Source: Pseudomonadota bacterium | GTDB taxonomy: Bacteria; Pseudomonadota; Alphaproteobacteria; Rhodospirillales; Magnetospirillaceae | Assembly: GCA_023426365.1 (NCBI GenBank) | Contig: JAFAAW010000024.1 | Span: 1 to 15,466 of the forward strand | DNA length: 15,466 nt | Direction: 5' to 3' | In this document: positions 1 to 6,505 of the stretch, in pieces | Numbering within the stretch: position 1 is the first letter of the stretch | Layout: each line of letters starts with the position of its first letter | Position numbers and translations under genes: made by a program | Notes under the pieces: model-generated | Told to the model about the DNA's origin: nothing | Database searches by the model: none | What the model saw: only the letters and a program-made list of their open reading frames with translations

Positions 1-832
1 CCGTCGCTTGGGGCGCGGGGGCAGGGGGGGGCACGGCAGCCGGCTGCTGCGGCTGGGCGGTCACGGGCGCCGCCGGCTTGGCGGCGTCCGGCTTGACCGG
101 TTCCGGCTTCGGCGCCTCGACCTTGGCGGCCGCCGGGGCGGCCGGCGCGGAGGGCTTGGCGTCCTCTTCCTCGGACGGCGGCACCACCTCGTCCCTGGCG
201 GCGGGCACCGGGGCAGGGGCGGAGGCCGAAGCCGAGGCCGAGGCGTCCTCGCCCTTGGCGGCCGGCTCGGCCTCCTCGGGTTTGGCGGCCTCTTCCGGCT
301 TGGCGGCACCGGCATCGGCCGGCTTGGCGGCGTCGCCGGTCACGGTGGCCGGGCGGTTCAGCGCCGAGGCCAGCCGGTCGGGCAGCGGCGGCACCATCTC
401 GGCCACCTCGTTATGGCGCGACGACAGGAAATACCAGCCGCCATAGGCCAGACCTGCCAGCAGCAGGCCGAGGAACAGCACGGCGCCGCCGGGAATGCGG
501 CCCTCGGACACCGGCGAGGGGAAGACCAGTTCCGACCGCGCGTTCAGCTCGCCGGCTGCCTCGGCGCGGAAACGGCGGACCATCTCCTCGCCATCCAGGC
601 CCAGGAACTCGGCATAGGTGCGCAGGAAGCCCACCGCATAGGTGCCGCCCGGCAAGTCCTTGTGGCGACCGTCCTCCAGCGCTTGCAGGAAGGGCTGGCG
701 GATGCGCAGATGCTCGGCCACCTCGTCGATGCCCTTGCCCGTCAACTCGCGCGCGGTCTTCAGGCTTTGCCCGACCGCGACGGTGGGGGCGCCCTGCGTC
801 AAATTCACAGTGTCTTGCGTGCTGTTGGCCAC
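1..832 (-). CDS. rodZ: RodZ-like cytoskeletal membrane protein, C-terminus cut by window edge
   Basis: RodZ proteins link the MreB cytoskeleton to the inner membrane and help set rod shape. Seen here are 277 codons running off the left edge. An N-terminal Cro/C1-type helix-turn-helix domain spans about residues 20-90 (core GQSLKTARELTGKGIDEVAE, then LPGGTYAVGFLRTYAEFLGL). One membrane helix lies at about 113-136 (GAVLFLGLLLAGLAYGGWYF). From about residue 160 there is a long Ala/Pro/Lys/Glu linker with repeated KPEEA and Ala-Ser runs. The C-terminal DUF4115 domain expected of the family would lie outside the window. I chose the GTG start at 830-832 because GGGAAGGG (842-849) sits 9 nt upstream; a TTG two codons earlier is too close to that site. 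It lies 103 bp after ptsP on the same strand. The HTH-TM-linker layout makes the call fairly secure; the exact start is less so. Confidence 0.85.
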   Translation of the reverse strand, partial: MANSTQDTVNLTQGAPTVAVGQSLKTARELTGKGIDEVAEHLRIRQPFLQALEDGRHKDLPGGTYAVGFLRTYAEFLGLDGEEMVRRFRAEAAGELNARSELVFPSPVSEGRIPGGAVLFLGLLLAGLAYGGWYFLSSRHNEVAEMVPPLPDRLASALNRPATVTGDAAKPADAGAAKPEEAAKPEEAEPAAKGEDASASASASAPAPVPAARDEVVPPSEEEDAKPSAPAAPAAAKVEAPKPEPVKPDAAKPAAPVTAQPQQPAAVPPPAPAPQAT

Positions 833-841
833 GATCAATGA

Positions 842-849
842 CCCTTCCC
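842..849 (-). promoter_or_regulatory. Ribosome binding site that decides the rodZ GTG start
   Basis: GGGAAGGG on the minus strand lies 9 nt before the GTG at 832-830. No in-frame ATG is available nearby, so this site is the main reason for choosing the GTG. Confidence 0.55.
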
Positions 850-898
850 GGAAATAATGGGGAAAACGAAGGCCGAGCCCTTGTGTATCAAAAGGTCG

Positions 899-920
899 GG
901 CGGGGTGGCAACCACCCGCC
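899..920 (-). terminator. Weak terminator-like hairpin after ptsP
   Basis: The arms GGCG+GGTGG (899-902, 904-908) and CCACC+CGCC (912-920) form a 9-bp stem with one bulged G (903) and a 3-nt loop. Reading on the minus strand, it follows the ptsP stop codon by 15 nt and is trailed by CGACCTTTTGA, so the U-run is only four long. It could end ptsP transcription partly before rodZ. The poor U-run keeps confidence low. Confidence 0.4.
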
Positions 921-935
921 GGCCCAAGGGCTGAG

Positions 936-3197
936 TTAAAGCACCACGCCGTGGTCGATGGCGAAACTCTTGAGCTTGTCGCGCAAGCTGCGGTCGGGAG
1001 AGCGCAGCAATCCGTCCAGATAGGCCCTGACCGGCGCCACCTCCAGCGTGCGGATCATCGTCTTCACCGGGCCGATGGACGGCGACGCCACCGACAGGAT
1101 GCGCACCCCGCAGGCGATCAGCGCCATGGCCTCCAGCGGGCGTCCGGCCATCTCTCCGCACACCGACAGCGGCACCTGCGCCGCCTCGCACTTGCCCGCC
1201 ACATAGCGGATGAAGGTCAGCATGCCCGGCGCCAGCGCGTCGTAGCGCTCGGCGATGCGGGGATTGCCGCGGTCCACCGCGAACAGGAACTGGGTCATGT
1301 CGTTCGAGCCGATGGAGACGAAATCCACCAGCGGCAGCAGCGCGTCCATCTGGAAGGCCAGCGCGGGCACCTCCAGCATGGTGCCGACCTTGACGCGCTC
1401 GGGCAGCGGGTGACCGAGTGCGCGCTCGCGTTCGATCTCCAGGTCCAGGATGCGGCGCGCCTGCACCAGTTCGGCCACCTCGGCGATCATGGGGAACATG
1501 AGGCGCAATTCGCGGCCGACCGCCGCCCGCAGCAGGGCGCGCAACTGGTGGCGCAGCACCGCCGGGCGGTCCAGCGTGATGCGGATGGAGCGCCAGCCCA
1601 GCGCCGGGTTGTCTTCCTCGTACGGGTTCCAGTACGGCAGGATCTTGTCGCCGCCCACGTCGAGCGCGCGAAACACCACCGGCTTGCCCTCGGCCTGATC
1701 CAGGATCTTGCGGTACAGCAGGGTCTGGGCCGCCACGTCCGGCAGGGACGAGCGCGCCATGAACGGCAGCTCGGTGCGGTACAGCCCGATGCCGTCGGCC
1801 CCGGAATCCTGCAGATGACTCATGTCCAGCAGCAGGCCGGCATTCATCATCAGCTTGACCTTGACGTCGTCGCGGGTGACCGCCGGCAGGTCGCGCAGGG
1901 ACGCGTAATGGGCGGCGCGCTCCTGGCGCTGGACGATGGCGTCGGAGAAGATGTCGCGAATGTCGTCGCTGGGGCGCACGAACACCTGGCCGTTGTCGCC
2001 GTCCACGATGACCGGGTCCAGCGCCTCGACCTTGTCCAGCACCTCCTTGGCGCGGCCGACCACCGGAATGTCCAGCGCGCGCGCGACGATGGCGACGTGC
2101 ATGGTGGGCGAGCCTTCCTCAAGCACCAGTCCGCGCAGCCGCTTGGGGTCGTAATCGAACAGGTCCATGGGCCCCATGGTCCGCGCGATCAGGATGGCGT
2201 CGGCGGGCAGTTCGCCGCGGATGGTGTCCTCCTCGCCCGACAGATGCTGCAGCAGGCGGTTGGCCAAATCCTCGAAATCGTGCAGGCGTTCGCGCAAATA
2301 TGGGTCGGTGATCTGGCTCATGCGCGCGCGCATGTCGTCATGCACCTTCTGCACCGCGCCTTCGGCGGTCAGGCCCGAGCGGATGGCCTCGCTGATCTTG
2401 CCCAGCCAGCCCTTGTCCTCGGTGAACATGCGATAGGTTTCAAGCACGTCGCGATGTTCGCCGTCGCGCATCTCGGGGCGCGAGAACAGCTCGTCGAGCG
2501 CGTTCTTGATGCCGGCCAGGGCCGCGCGCAGCCGCTCCAGCTCCACCTCGGGGTCTTCGGCCACCAGGCGGCGGATGGTGATGCGCGGCTGGTGCAGCAC
2601 GGCGATGCCGATGCCGACGCCGGCGTTCAGCTTGATGCCCTCAAGCCTCAGCGGCAGCAGGGCGTTGCCGTCCACCGGGACCAGTTCCTCGCGGTTGACC
2701 AGCTCGCCCGAGGCGACCAGCTCGGCCAGCACCATGGCCACCGTTTCGAGGGTCTCGATTTCCTCGTCGGTGTAGTGGCGCATGGTGCGGTTCTGCACCA
2801 CCAGCACGCCGATGACGCGGCCGGCACGGATGATCGGCACGCCCATCAGCGAATGGAACAGTTCTTCGCCGGTTTCCGGGCGATAGGCGAACATGGGGTG
2901 GGCCTGGGCGTCAGCCAGCGCCAGCGGCCGGGCATGGGCGGCGATGTCGCCCACCAGACCTTCGCCGACCCTGAGGCGGGTCTTGTGCACCGCGGTTTTC
3001 TTCAGACCCTCGGTGGCGAAAAGCTCCAGCACCTCGCCCGCGCGCATGACGTAGCACGAGCACACCTCGGCCACCATGTCGGCGGCGATCAGCGTCACCA
3101 CCTTGTCCAGGCGTTCCTCGGCCGTGCCGCCGCCGGCCATAACGTCGCGCAGCCGCGCCAGAAGGCGGCGCGATACGGAAGGCGCCGCCGCTTGCAT
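936..3197 (-). CDS. ptsP: PtsP, nitrogen-PTS enzyme I (phosphoenolpyruvate-protein phosphotransferase)
   Basis: PtsP (EI-Ntr) takes phosphate from PEP and passes it through NPr to EIIA-Ntr, a cytoplasmic relay that signals nitrogen and carbon status. The 753-residue product matches the family length (E. coli about 748). A GAF domain covers about 25-160, with the EI N-terminal domain after it. The phospho-histidine region is SPTMHVAIVARALDIPVVG with His367. The PEP-binding barrel follows: GIGLYRTELPFM, FRALDVGGDKILPY, SIGSNDMTQFLFAVDR and SVCGEMAGRP with Cys680 as the expected catalytic acid. The start is the ATG that overlaps the upstream TGA by 1 nt (TGATG), implying translational coupling; the longer open frame upstream is a shadow of the neighbouring gene. 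In other alphaproteobacteria the GAF domain is reported to sense glutamine. The usual Ser before the active His is Met366 here. Neither NPr nor EIIA-Ntr is in the window. Confidence 0.95.
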   Translation of the reverse strand: MQAAAPSVSRRLLARLRDVMAGGGTAEERLDKVVTLIAADMVAEVCSCYVMRAGEVLELFATEGLKKTAVHKTRLRVGEGLVGDIAAHARPLALADAQAHPMFAYRPETGEELFHSLMGVPIIRAGRVIGVLVVQNRTMRHYTDEEIETLETVAMVLAELVASGELVNREELVPVDGNALLPLRLEGIKLNAGVGIGIAVLHQPRITIRRLVAEDPEVELERLRAALAGIKNALDELFSRPEMRDGEHRDVLETYRMFTEDKGWLGKISEAIRSGLTAEGAVQKVHDDMRARMSQITDPYLRERLHDFEDLANRLLQHLSGEEDTIRGELPADAILIARTMGPMDLFDYDPKRLRGLVLEEGSPTMHVAIVARALDIPVVGRAKEVLDKVEALDPVIVDGDNGQVFVRPSDDIRDIFSDAIVQRQERAAHYASLRDLPAVTRDDVKVKLMMNAGLLLDMSHLQDSGADGIGLYRTELPFMARSSLPDVAAQTLLYRKILDQAEGKPVVFRALDVGGDKILPYWNPYEEDNPALGWRSIRITLDRPAVLRHQLRALLRAAVGRELRLMFPMIAEVAELVQARRILDLEIERERALGHPLPERVKVGTMLEVPALAFQMDALLPLVDFVSIGSNDMTQFLFAVDRGNPRIAERYDALAPGMLTFIRYVAGKCEAAQVPLSVCGEMAGRPLEAMALIACGVRILSVASPSIGPVKTMIRTLEVAPVRAYLDGLLRSPDRSLRDKLKSFAIDHGVVL

Positions 3198-4234
3198 CAC
3201 GCCACCGCTTCGGGGTTGGGATTGCGCTGGGCCAGCGCCTCGACCGCCTGCCCGACCAATTCGGCCAGGATTTCGGCCACCGGCTGTTCGCGGGTGACCA
3301 GCCCCACGCTCTGCCCGGCCATGACCGAGCCGTTCTCCACGTCGCCGTCGATCACCGCGCGCTTGAGGGCGCCGGCCCAGAAATGCTCGATCTCGAGCTG
3401 GGCCTGCTTCTGCTCCAGCTCGCCCGCGCGGTAGCGGCGGATGACCTCGTGCTGGAACTCGATGAAGCGCTTGGTGCCTTCGTTGGTCAGCGCGCGCACC
3501 GGAATGACCGGAAAGGCCGGGTCCACCTGGGTGGTGGGCACGGCATCGCGGGCGGCGGCCTTGATGAACGCCTGCTTGAACTTGGGGTGGGCCACGCATT
3601 CGGTGGCGCAGACGAAGCGGGTGCCCAATTGCACGCCGGCCGCGCCCATCTCCAGATAGCCGACGACGGCCTCGCCGCGGCCGATGCCGCCGGCGACGAA
3701 GACCGGCACCTGCGCCGCCATTTCCGGCAGGATTTCCTGGGCCAGCACGCTGGTGGCGACGGGGCCGATATGGCCGCCGGCCTCGGTGCCCTCGATCACC
3801 AGGGCGTCGGCGCCCGAGCGCACCAGCTTCTTGGCCAGAACCAGAGCGGGGGCAAAGCACAGCACCTTGGCGCCGGTCTCCTTGGCCCGCTTGATCGAGG
3901 CGCCCGAGGGCAAACCGCCGGCAAGCACGATGTGGCTGACCTGCATCTCGCCGCAGACGTCGATCAGCCGGTCCAATTCGGGGTGCATGGTGATCAGGTT
4001 GACGCCAAACGGCTTGGCCGTCAGCTCCTGGGTGGCGGCGATTTCCTCGGCCAGGCGGTCGGGCGTCATCGACCCGCAGGCGATGACGCCGAAACCACCG
4101 GCATTGGAGATGGCGGCCACCAGGTGGCGTTCGGAAATCCAGGACATGGCGCCGCCCATGATGGCGATGTCGGTGCCCAGGAAATCACGACCGCGCTGCC
4201 ACAGCTGGTCAAGGCATTCGCGCGGAAAGGCCAT
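3197..4234 (-). CDS. Nitronate monooxygenase / FabK-like FMN flavoprotein
   Basis: This is a 345-residue cytoplasmic TIM-barrel flavoprotein of the 2-nitropropane dioxygenase family. Class I members use FMN and O2 to detoxify nitronates such as propionate-3-nitronate; FabK relatives reduce enoyl-ACP. Visible motifs are an N-terminal AIMGGAMSWISERHLVAAIS and GGFGVIACGSM, then IEGTEAGGHIGPVA with His155 (the family's catalytic-base position), and an FMN-phosphate segment FVAGGIGRGEAVVGYLEMG followed by VQLGTRF (204-207). The ATG at 4234 has GAGGGGG about 7 nt upstream. It starts 27 nt after lysC ends and overlaps ptsP by 1 nt, so it is probably the middle gene of a lysC-ptsP transcript. The physiological substrate cannot be read from the sequence, and many family members are misannotated, so I give no gene symbol. 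Confidence 0.88.
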   Translation of the reverse strand: MAFPRECLDQLWQRGRDFLGTDIAIMGGAMSWISERHLVAAISNAGGFGVIACGSMTPDRLAEEIAATQELTAKPFGVNLITMHPELDRLIDVCGEMQVSHIVLAGGLPSGASIKRAKETGAKVLCFAPALVLAKKLVRSGADALVIEGTEAGGHIGPVATSVLAQEILPEMAAQVPVFVAGGIGRGEAVVGYLEMGAAGVQLGTRFVCATECVAHPKFKQAFIKAAARDAVPTTQVDPAFPVIPVRALTNEGTKRFIEFQHEVIRRYRAGELEQKQAQLEIEHFWAGALKRAVIDGDVENGSVMAGQSVGLVTREQPVAEILAELVGQAVEALAQRNPNPEAVA

Positions 4235-4261
4235 TCCAGTCCCCCTCGGTCGGTTGGACCT

Positions 4262-5476
4262 TTACGCCGCGTCCAGCCCGTAGGCGGTGTGGAGCGCGCG
4301 CAGCGCCAGTTCGGTGTACTTCTCCTCGATCAGGACCGAAATCTTGATCTCGGAGGTGGAGATCACCTGGATGTTGATGCCTTCGGCGGCCAGGGTGTGG
4401 AACATCTTTTGGGCGATGCCCGCATGGCTGCGCATGCCGACGCCGATGACCGAGACCTTGACCACGTTGGCGTCGGCCGCCAGGCGCTCATAGCCCAGGT
4501 TGGCGGCTTCGATCACCTTCTTGGCGCGCTCCAGGTCGGCCTTGCCGACGGTGAAGGTCAGGTCGGTGGACTTGCCGTCCTCGGACACGTTCTGCACGAT
4601 CATGTCCACGTTGATGGCGGCATCCGCCAGCGGGCCGAAGATGGACGCGGCGACGCCCGGGCGGTCCGGCACCTTGATCAGCGTGATCTTCGCTTCGTCG
4701 CGGCTATAGGCGATGCCGCTCACCAGTTCCTTTTCCACGATCTCATCCTCATCGCAAACCAGAGTACCGGGCTTGTCCTCGAAGCTGGACAGAACCTGCA
4801 CGCGCACGCGGTGCTTCATGGCCATCTCGACCGAGCGGGTCTGAAGGACCTTGGCGCCCACCGAGGCCAGTTCCAGCATTTCCTCGTAGGTGATCTTATC
4901 GAGCTTCTTGGCGCATTTCACGATACGGGGATCGGTGGTGTAGACGCCGTCAACGTCGGTATAGATGTCGCAGCGATCAGCCGAAAGGGCAGCCGCCAGC
5001 GCCACCGCCGAGGTATCCGATCCCCCTCGGCCCAGCGTGCTGATCCGATTGTCGGGGCCGACGCCCTGAAAGCCTGCCACCACCGCGACCTGGCCTTTTT
5101 CCATACGGCGCACCATGTCCTCTGTATCGATGGACATAATGCGGGCCTTGCCATGCACACCGTCGGTATGGATGGGAAGCTGCCAGCCGCACCAGGAGCG
5201 GGCGTCCACGCCCAATTCCTGCAGGCCGATCGACAGCAGGCCGGTGGTCACCTGTTCGCCGGTGGCCACAACCTGGTCGTATTCGCGGGCGTCGTGCAAC
5301 GGCGCCATCTGCTTGCACCAGTCAACCAGTTGGTTGGTGACCCCCGACATGGCGGACACCACCACGGCGACCTGGTTGCCGGCCTCGACCTCGCGCTTGA
5401 CGCGCTTGGCCACGTTCTTGATACGGTCGATATCGCCGACGGAGGTCCCGCCGAACTTCATGACGATGCGAGCCAT
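4262..5476 (-). CDS. lysC: Aspartokinase with two C-terminal ACT domains
   Basis: Aspartokinase phosphorylates aspartate to aspartyl-4-phosphate, the first step to lysine, threonine, methionine and diaminopimelate. The 404-residue protein opens with the kinase signature KFGGTSV (7-13) and VVVSAMSGVTNQLVDW. The mid-kinase region has FQGVGPDNRISTLGRGGSDT and DRCDIYTDVDGVYTTDPRIV. Two ACT domains fill about 262-404 (KITLIKVPDRPGVAASIFG; then VSVIGVGMRSHAGIAQKMF), the usual site of lysine/threonine feedback. The size and architecture fit monofunctional LysC, not the ThrA/MetL fusions. The ATG at 5476 has AGAGGA about 7 nt upstream. The gene is divergent from ubiG and is the first gene of the leftward lysC-flavoprotein-ptsP set. 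An internal GTG with its own ribosome site at codon 247 is described separately. Confidence 0.96.
   Translation of the reverse strand: MARIVMKFGGTSVGDIDRIKNVAKRVKREVEAGNQVAVVVSAMSGVTNQLVDWCKQMAPLHDAREYDQVVATGEQVTTGLLSIGLQELGVDARSWCGWQLPIHTDGVHGKARIMSIDTEDMVRRMEKGQVAVVAGFQGVGPDNRISTLGRGGSDTSAVALAAALSADRCDIYTDVDGVYTTDPRIVKCAKKLDKITYEEMLELASVGAKVLQTRSVEMAMKHRVRVQVLSSFEDKPGTLVCDEDEIVEKELVSGIAYSRDEAKITLIKVPDRPGVAASIFGPLADAAINVDMIVQNVSEDGKSTDLTFTVGKADLERAKKVIEAANLGYERLAADANVVKVSVIGVGMRSHAGIAQKMFHTLAAEGINIQVISTSEIKISVLIEEKYTELALRALHTAYGLDAA
4736..4750 (-). promoter_or_regulatory. Possible internal translation start in lysC (beta subunit)
   Basis: On the minus strand GAGGA (4746-4750) lies 7 nt before an in-frame GTG (4736-4738, codon 247 of lysC). 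Starting here would give a 158-residue ACT-only protein beginning MEKELVSGIAYSRDEAK and ending at 4262. In Corynebacterium glutamicum and Bacillus subtilis, aspartokinase alpha2beta2 enzymes make the small subunit from a comparable in-frame internal start. From memory the C. glutamicum beta subunit begins MEEAVLTGVATDKSEAK, which lines up closely. The site is seen directly; its use is inference. Confidence 0.45.
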
Positions 5477-5649
5477 GAGGCATTCCTCTTTGACCTGGCG
5501 TCTTCCTTAAGGATTCCGCGCCTAAGGTCGGTTCCAGAAATCTTATGTTTGCCCGTTGCCGCCCGAAGGGCGCCTCTTCATACTCTGTCGCCAACTTGGA
5601 AGCAAGTGCGGCCGCCCCGTGAAACGGCCCGCGCCATTAGGAGCACCCG
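5477..5649. other. Divergent intergenic region between lysC and ubiG
   Basis: This 173-bp region must hold the start signals of both divergent genes. It is less GC-rich than the flanking genes in the stretch near 5500-5555. It contains a perfect short hairpin (CGCCC-GAA-GGGCG, about 5562-5574) and the ribosome sites of both genes. A promoter-like pair facing ubiG is listed separately. I found no convincing sigma-70 pair facing lysC and no recognisable operator or riboswitch. Confidence 0.6.
5556..5584 (+). promoter_or_regulatory. Candidate sigma-70 type promoter for ubiG
   Basis: TTGCCG (5556-5561), a 17-nt spacer and CATACT (5579-5584) form a plausible pair with a leader of about 60 nt before the ubiG ATG. 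Each box matches the consensus only partly, and a small hairpin falls in the spacer, so this is a guess from pattern alone. Confidence 0.35.
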
Positions 5650-6426
5650 ATGCCGAATTCGAACGCGCCCAAGCGCATGCCCCCCGCCCGAATCCGTGAG
5701 CGTGAAGGCACGGCCTCGATGGACGAGGTCGCCCGATTCACCGCCATGGCCGAAGCCTGGTGGGACCCGTGGGGCAAGTTCAAGCCGCTGCACAAGTTCA
5801 ATCCCGTCCGGCTGGCCTTCATGCGCCGCAAGCTGGCCGAGCATTTCGGCCGCGACCCCGAGGCCGCGCGGCCGTTCGAGGGGCTGACGCTGCTGGACGT
5901 GGGCTGCGGCGGCGGCCTGCTCAGCGAGCCGTTGGCCCGCATGGGCTTTGCCGTGACCGGCGTGGATGCCGGCGACAAGAACATCGGCGTCGCCAAGGTG
6001 CATGCCGAGCAATCGGGCCTGTCCATCGACTACCGGGTGGGCGGCCCCGAGGATGTGGCGGCCGGCTCCTTCGACGTGGTGCTGACCATGGAGGTGATCG
6101 AGCACGTGCCCGATCCCGCCCGCTTCGTCGCCCTGGCCGCCGGCGCGGTGCGCCCGGGCGGCGCCTTCGTCGGCGCCACCCTGAACCGCACCACCAAGTC
6201 CTATGCGCTGGCGGTGATGGGGGCCGAGTATATATTGCGTTGGCTGCCCGCCGGCACCCATGACTGGCGCAAGTTCGTCAAGCCGTCGGAATTCGCCGCC
6301 TTCCTGCGCGCCGCCGGAGTCGAGGTGCGCGAGCAGAAGGGCATGGCCTATGTGCCGTTCCGGGACGAATGGCACGAAACCAACGATCTCGACGTCAATT
6401 ACGTGCTCTTCGGCGTGAAGGGCTGA
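5650..6426 (+). CDS. ubiG: UbiG, ubiquinone biosynthesis O-methyltransferase
   Basis: UbiG is a SAM-dependent methyltransferase that carries out both O-methylations of ubiquinone synthesis, acting at the inner face of the membrane. The 258-residue product has the typical N-terminal region MDEVARFTAMAEAWWDPWG and PLHKFNPVRLAFM. The SAM-binding motif I is LLDVGCGGGLLSEPLARMGF (81-100), the ribose-binding acidic loop is VTGVDAGDKNI (102-112), and LTMEVIEHVPDP (145-156) is the family's post-I motif. It ends in NYVLFGVKG. The ATG at 5650 has AGGAG (5639-5643) six nt upstream. This start gives about 23 residues more than the E. coli enzyme (240); the internal Met24 has no equally good ribosome site. 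It is divergent from lysC, a gene order common in alphaproteobacteria. Confidence 0.96.
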   Translation: MPNSNAPKRMPPARIREREGTASMDEVARFTAMAEAWWDPWGKFKPLHKFNPVRLAFMRRKLAEHFGRDPEAARPFEGLTLLDVGCGGGLLSEPLARMGFAVTGVDAGDKNIGVAKVHAEQSGLSIDYRVGGPEDVAAGSFDVVLTMEVIEHVPDPARFVALAAGAVRPGGAFVGATLNRTTKSYALAVMGAEYILRWLPAGTHDWRKFVKPSEFAAFLRAAGVEVREQKGMAYVPFRDEWHETNDLDVNYVLFGVKG

Positions 6427-6469
6427 CCTGAGGATATGACACTGCTGGGCGGGGCGCTGGTGGGCTATT

Positions 6470-6500
6470 CTACCCTGACGGGGAAAATCCCTGGGGGTAG
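6470..6500 (+). promoter_or_regulatory. Hairpin covering the kinase gene's weak ribosome site
   Basis: CTACCC (6470-6475) pairs with GGGTAG (6495-6500), and inside it GGG (6481-6483) pairs with CCC (6489-6491). The only Shine-Dalgarno-like tract before the ATG at 6506 is GGGGG (6493-6497), part of which would be locked in the outer stem. The structure could limit translation of the kinase or could be chance in GC-rich DNA. Confidence 0.3.
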
Positions 6501-6505
6501 CGACC

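Noticed and set aside
951..3434. 827-codon open frame on the plus strand opposite ptsP
   Set aside because: It mirrors ptsP, whose domains and active-site residues are unmistakable. Its His/Gln/Arg/Ala-rich sequence is typical of antisense frames in GC-rich DNA.
3383..5887. 834-codon plus-strand frame opposite the flavoprotein and lysC genes
   Set aside because: It runs antisense to two well-identified genes and across the divergent region, with no recognisable domain.
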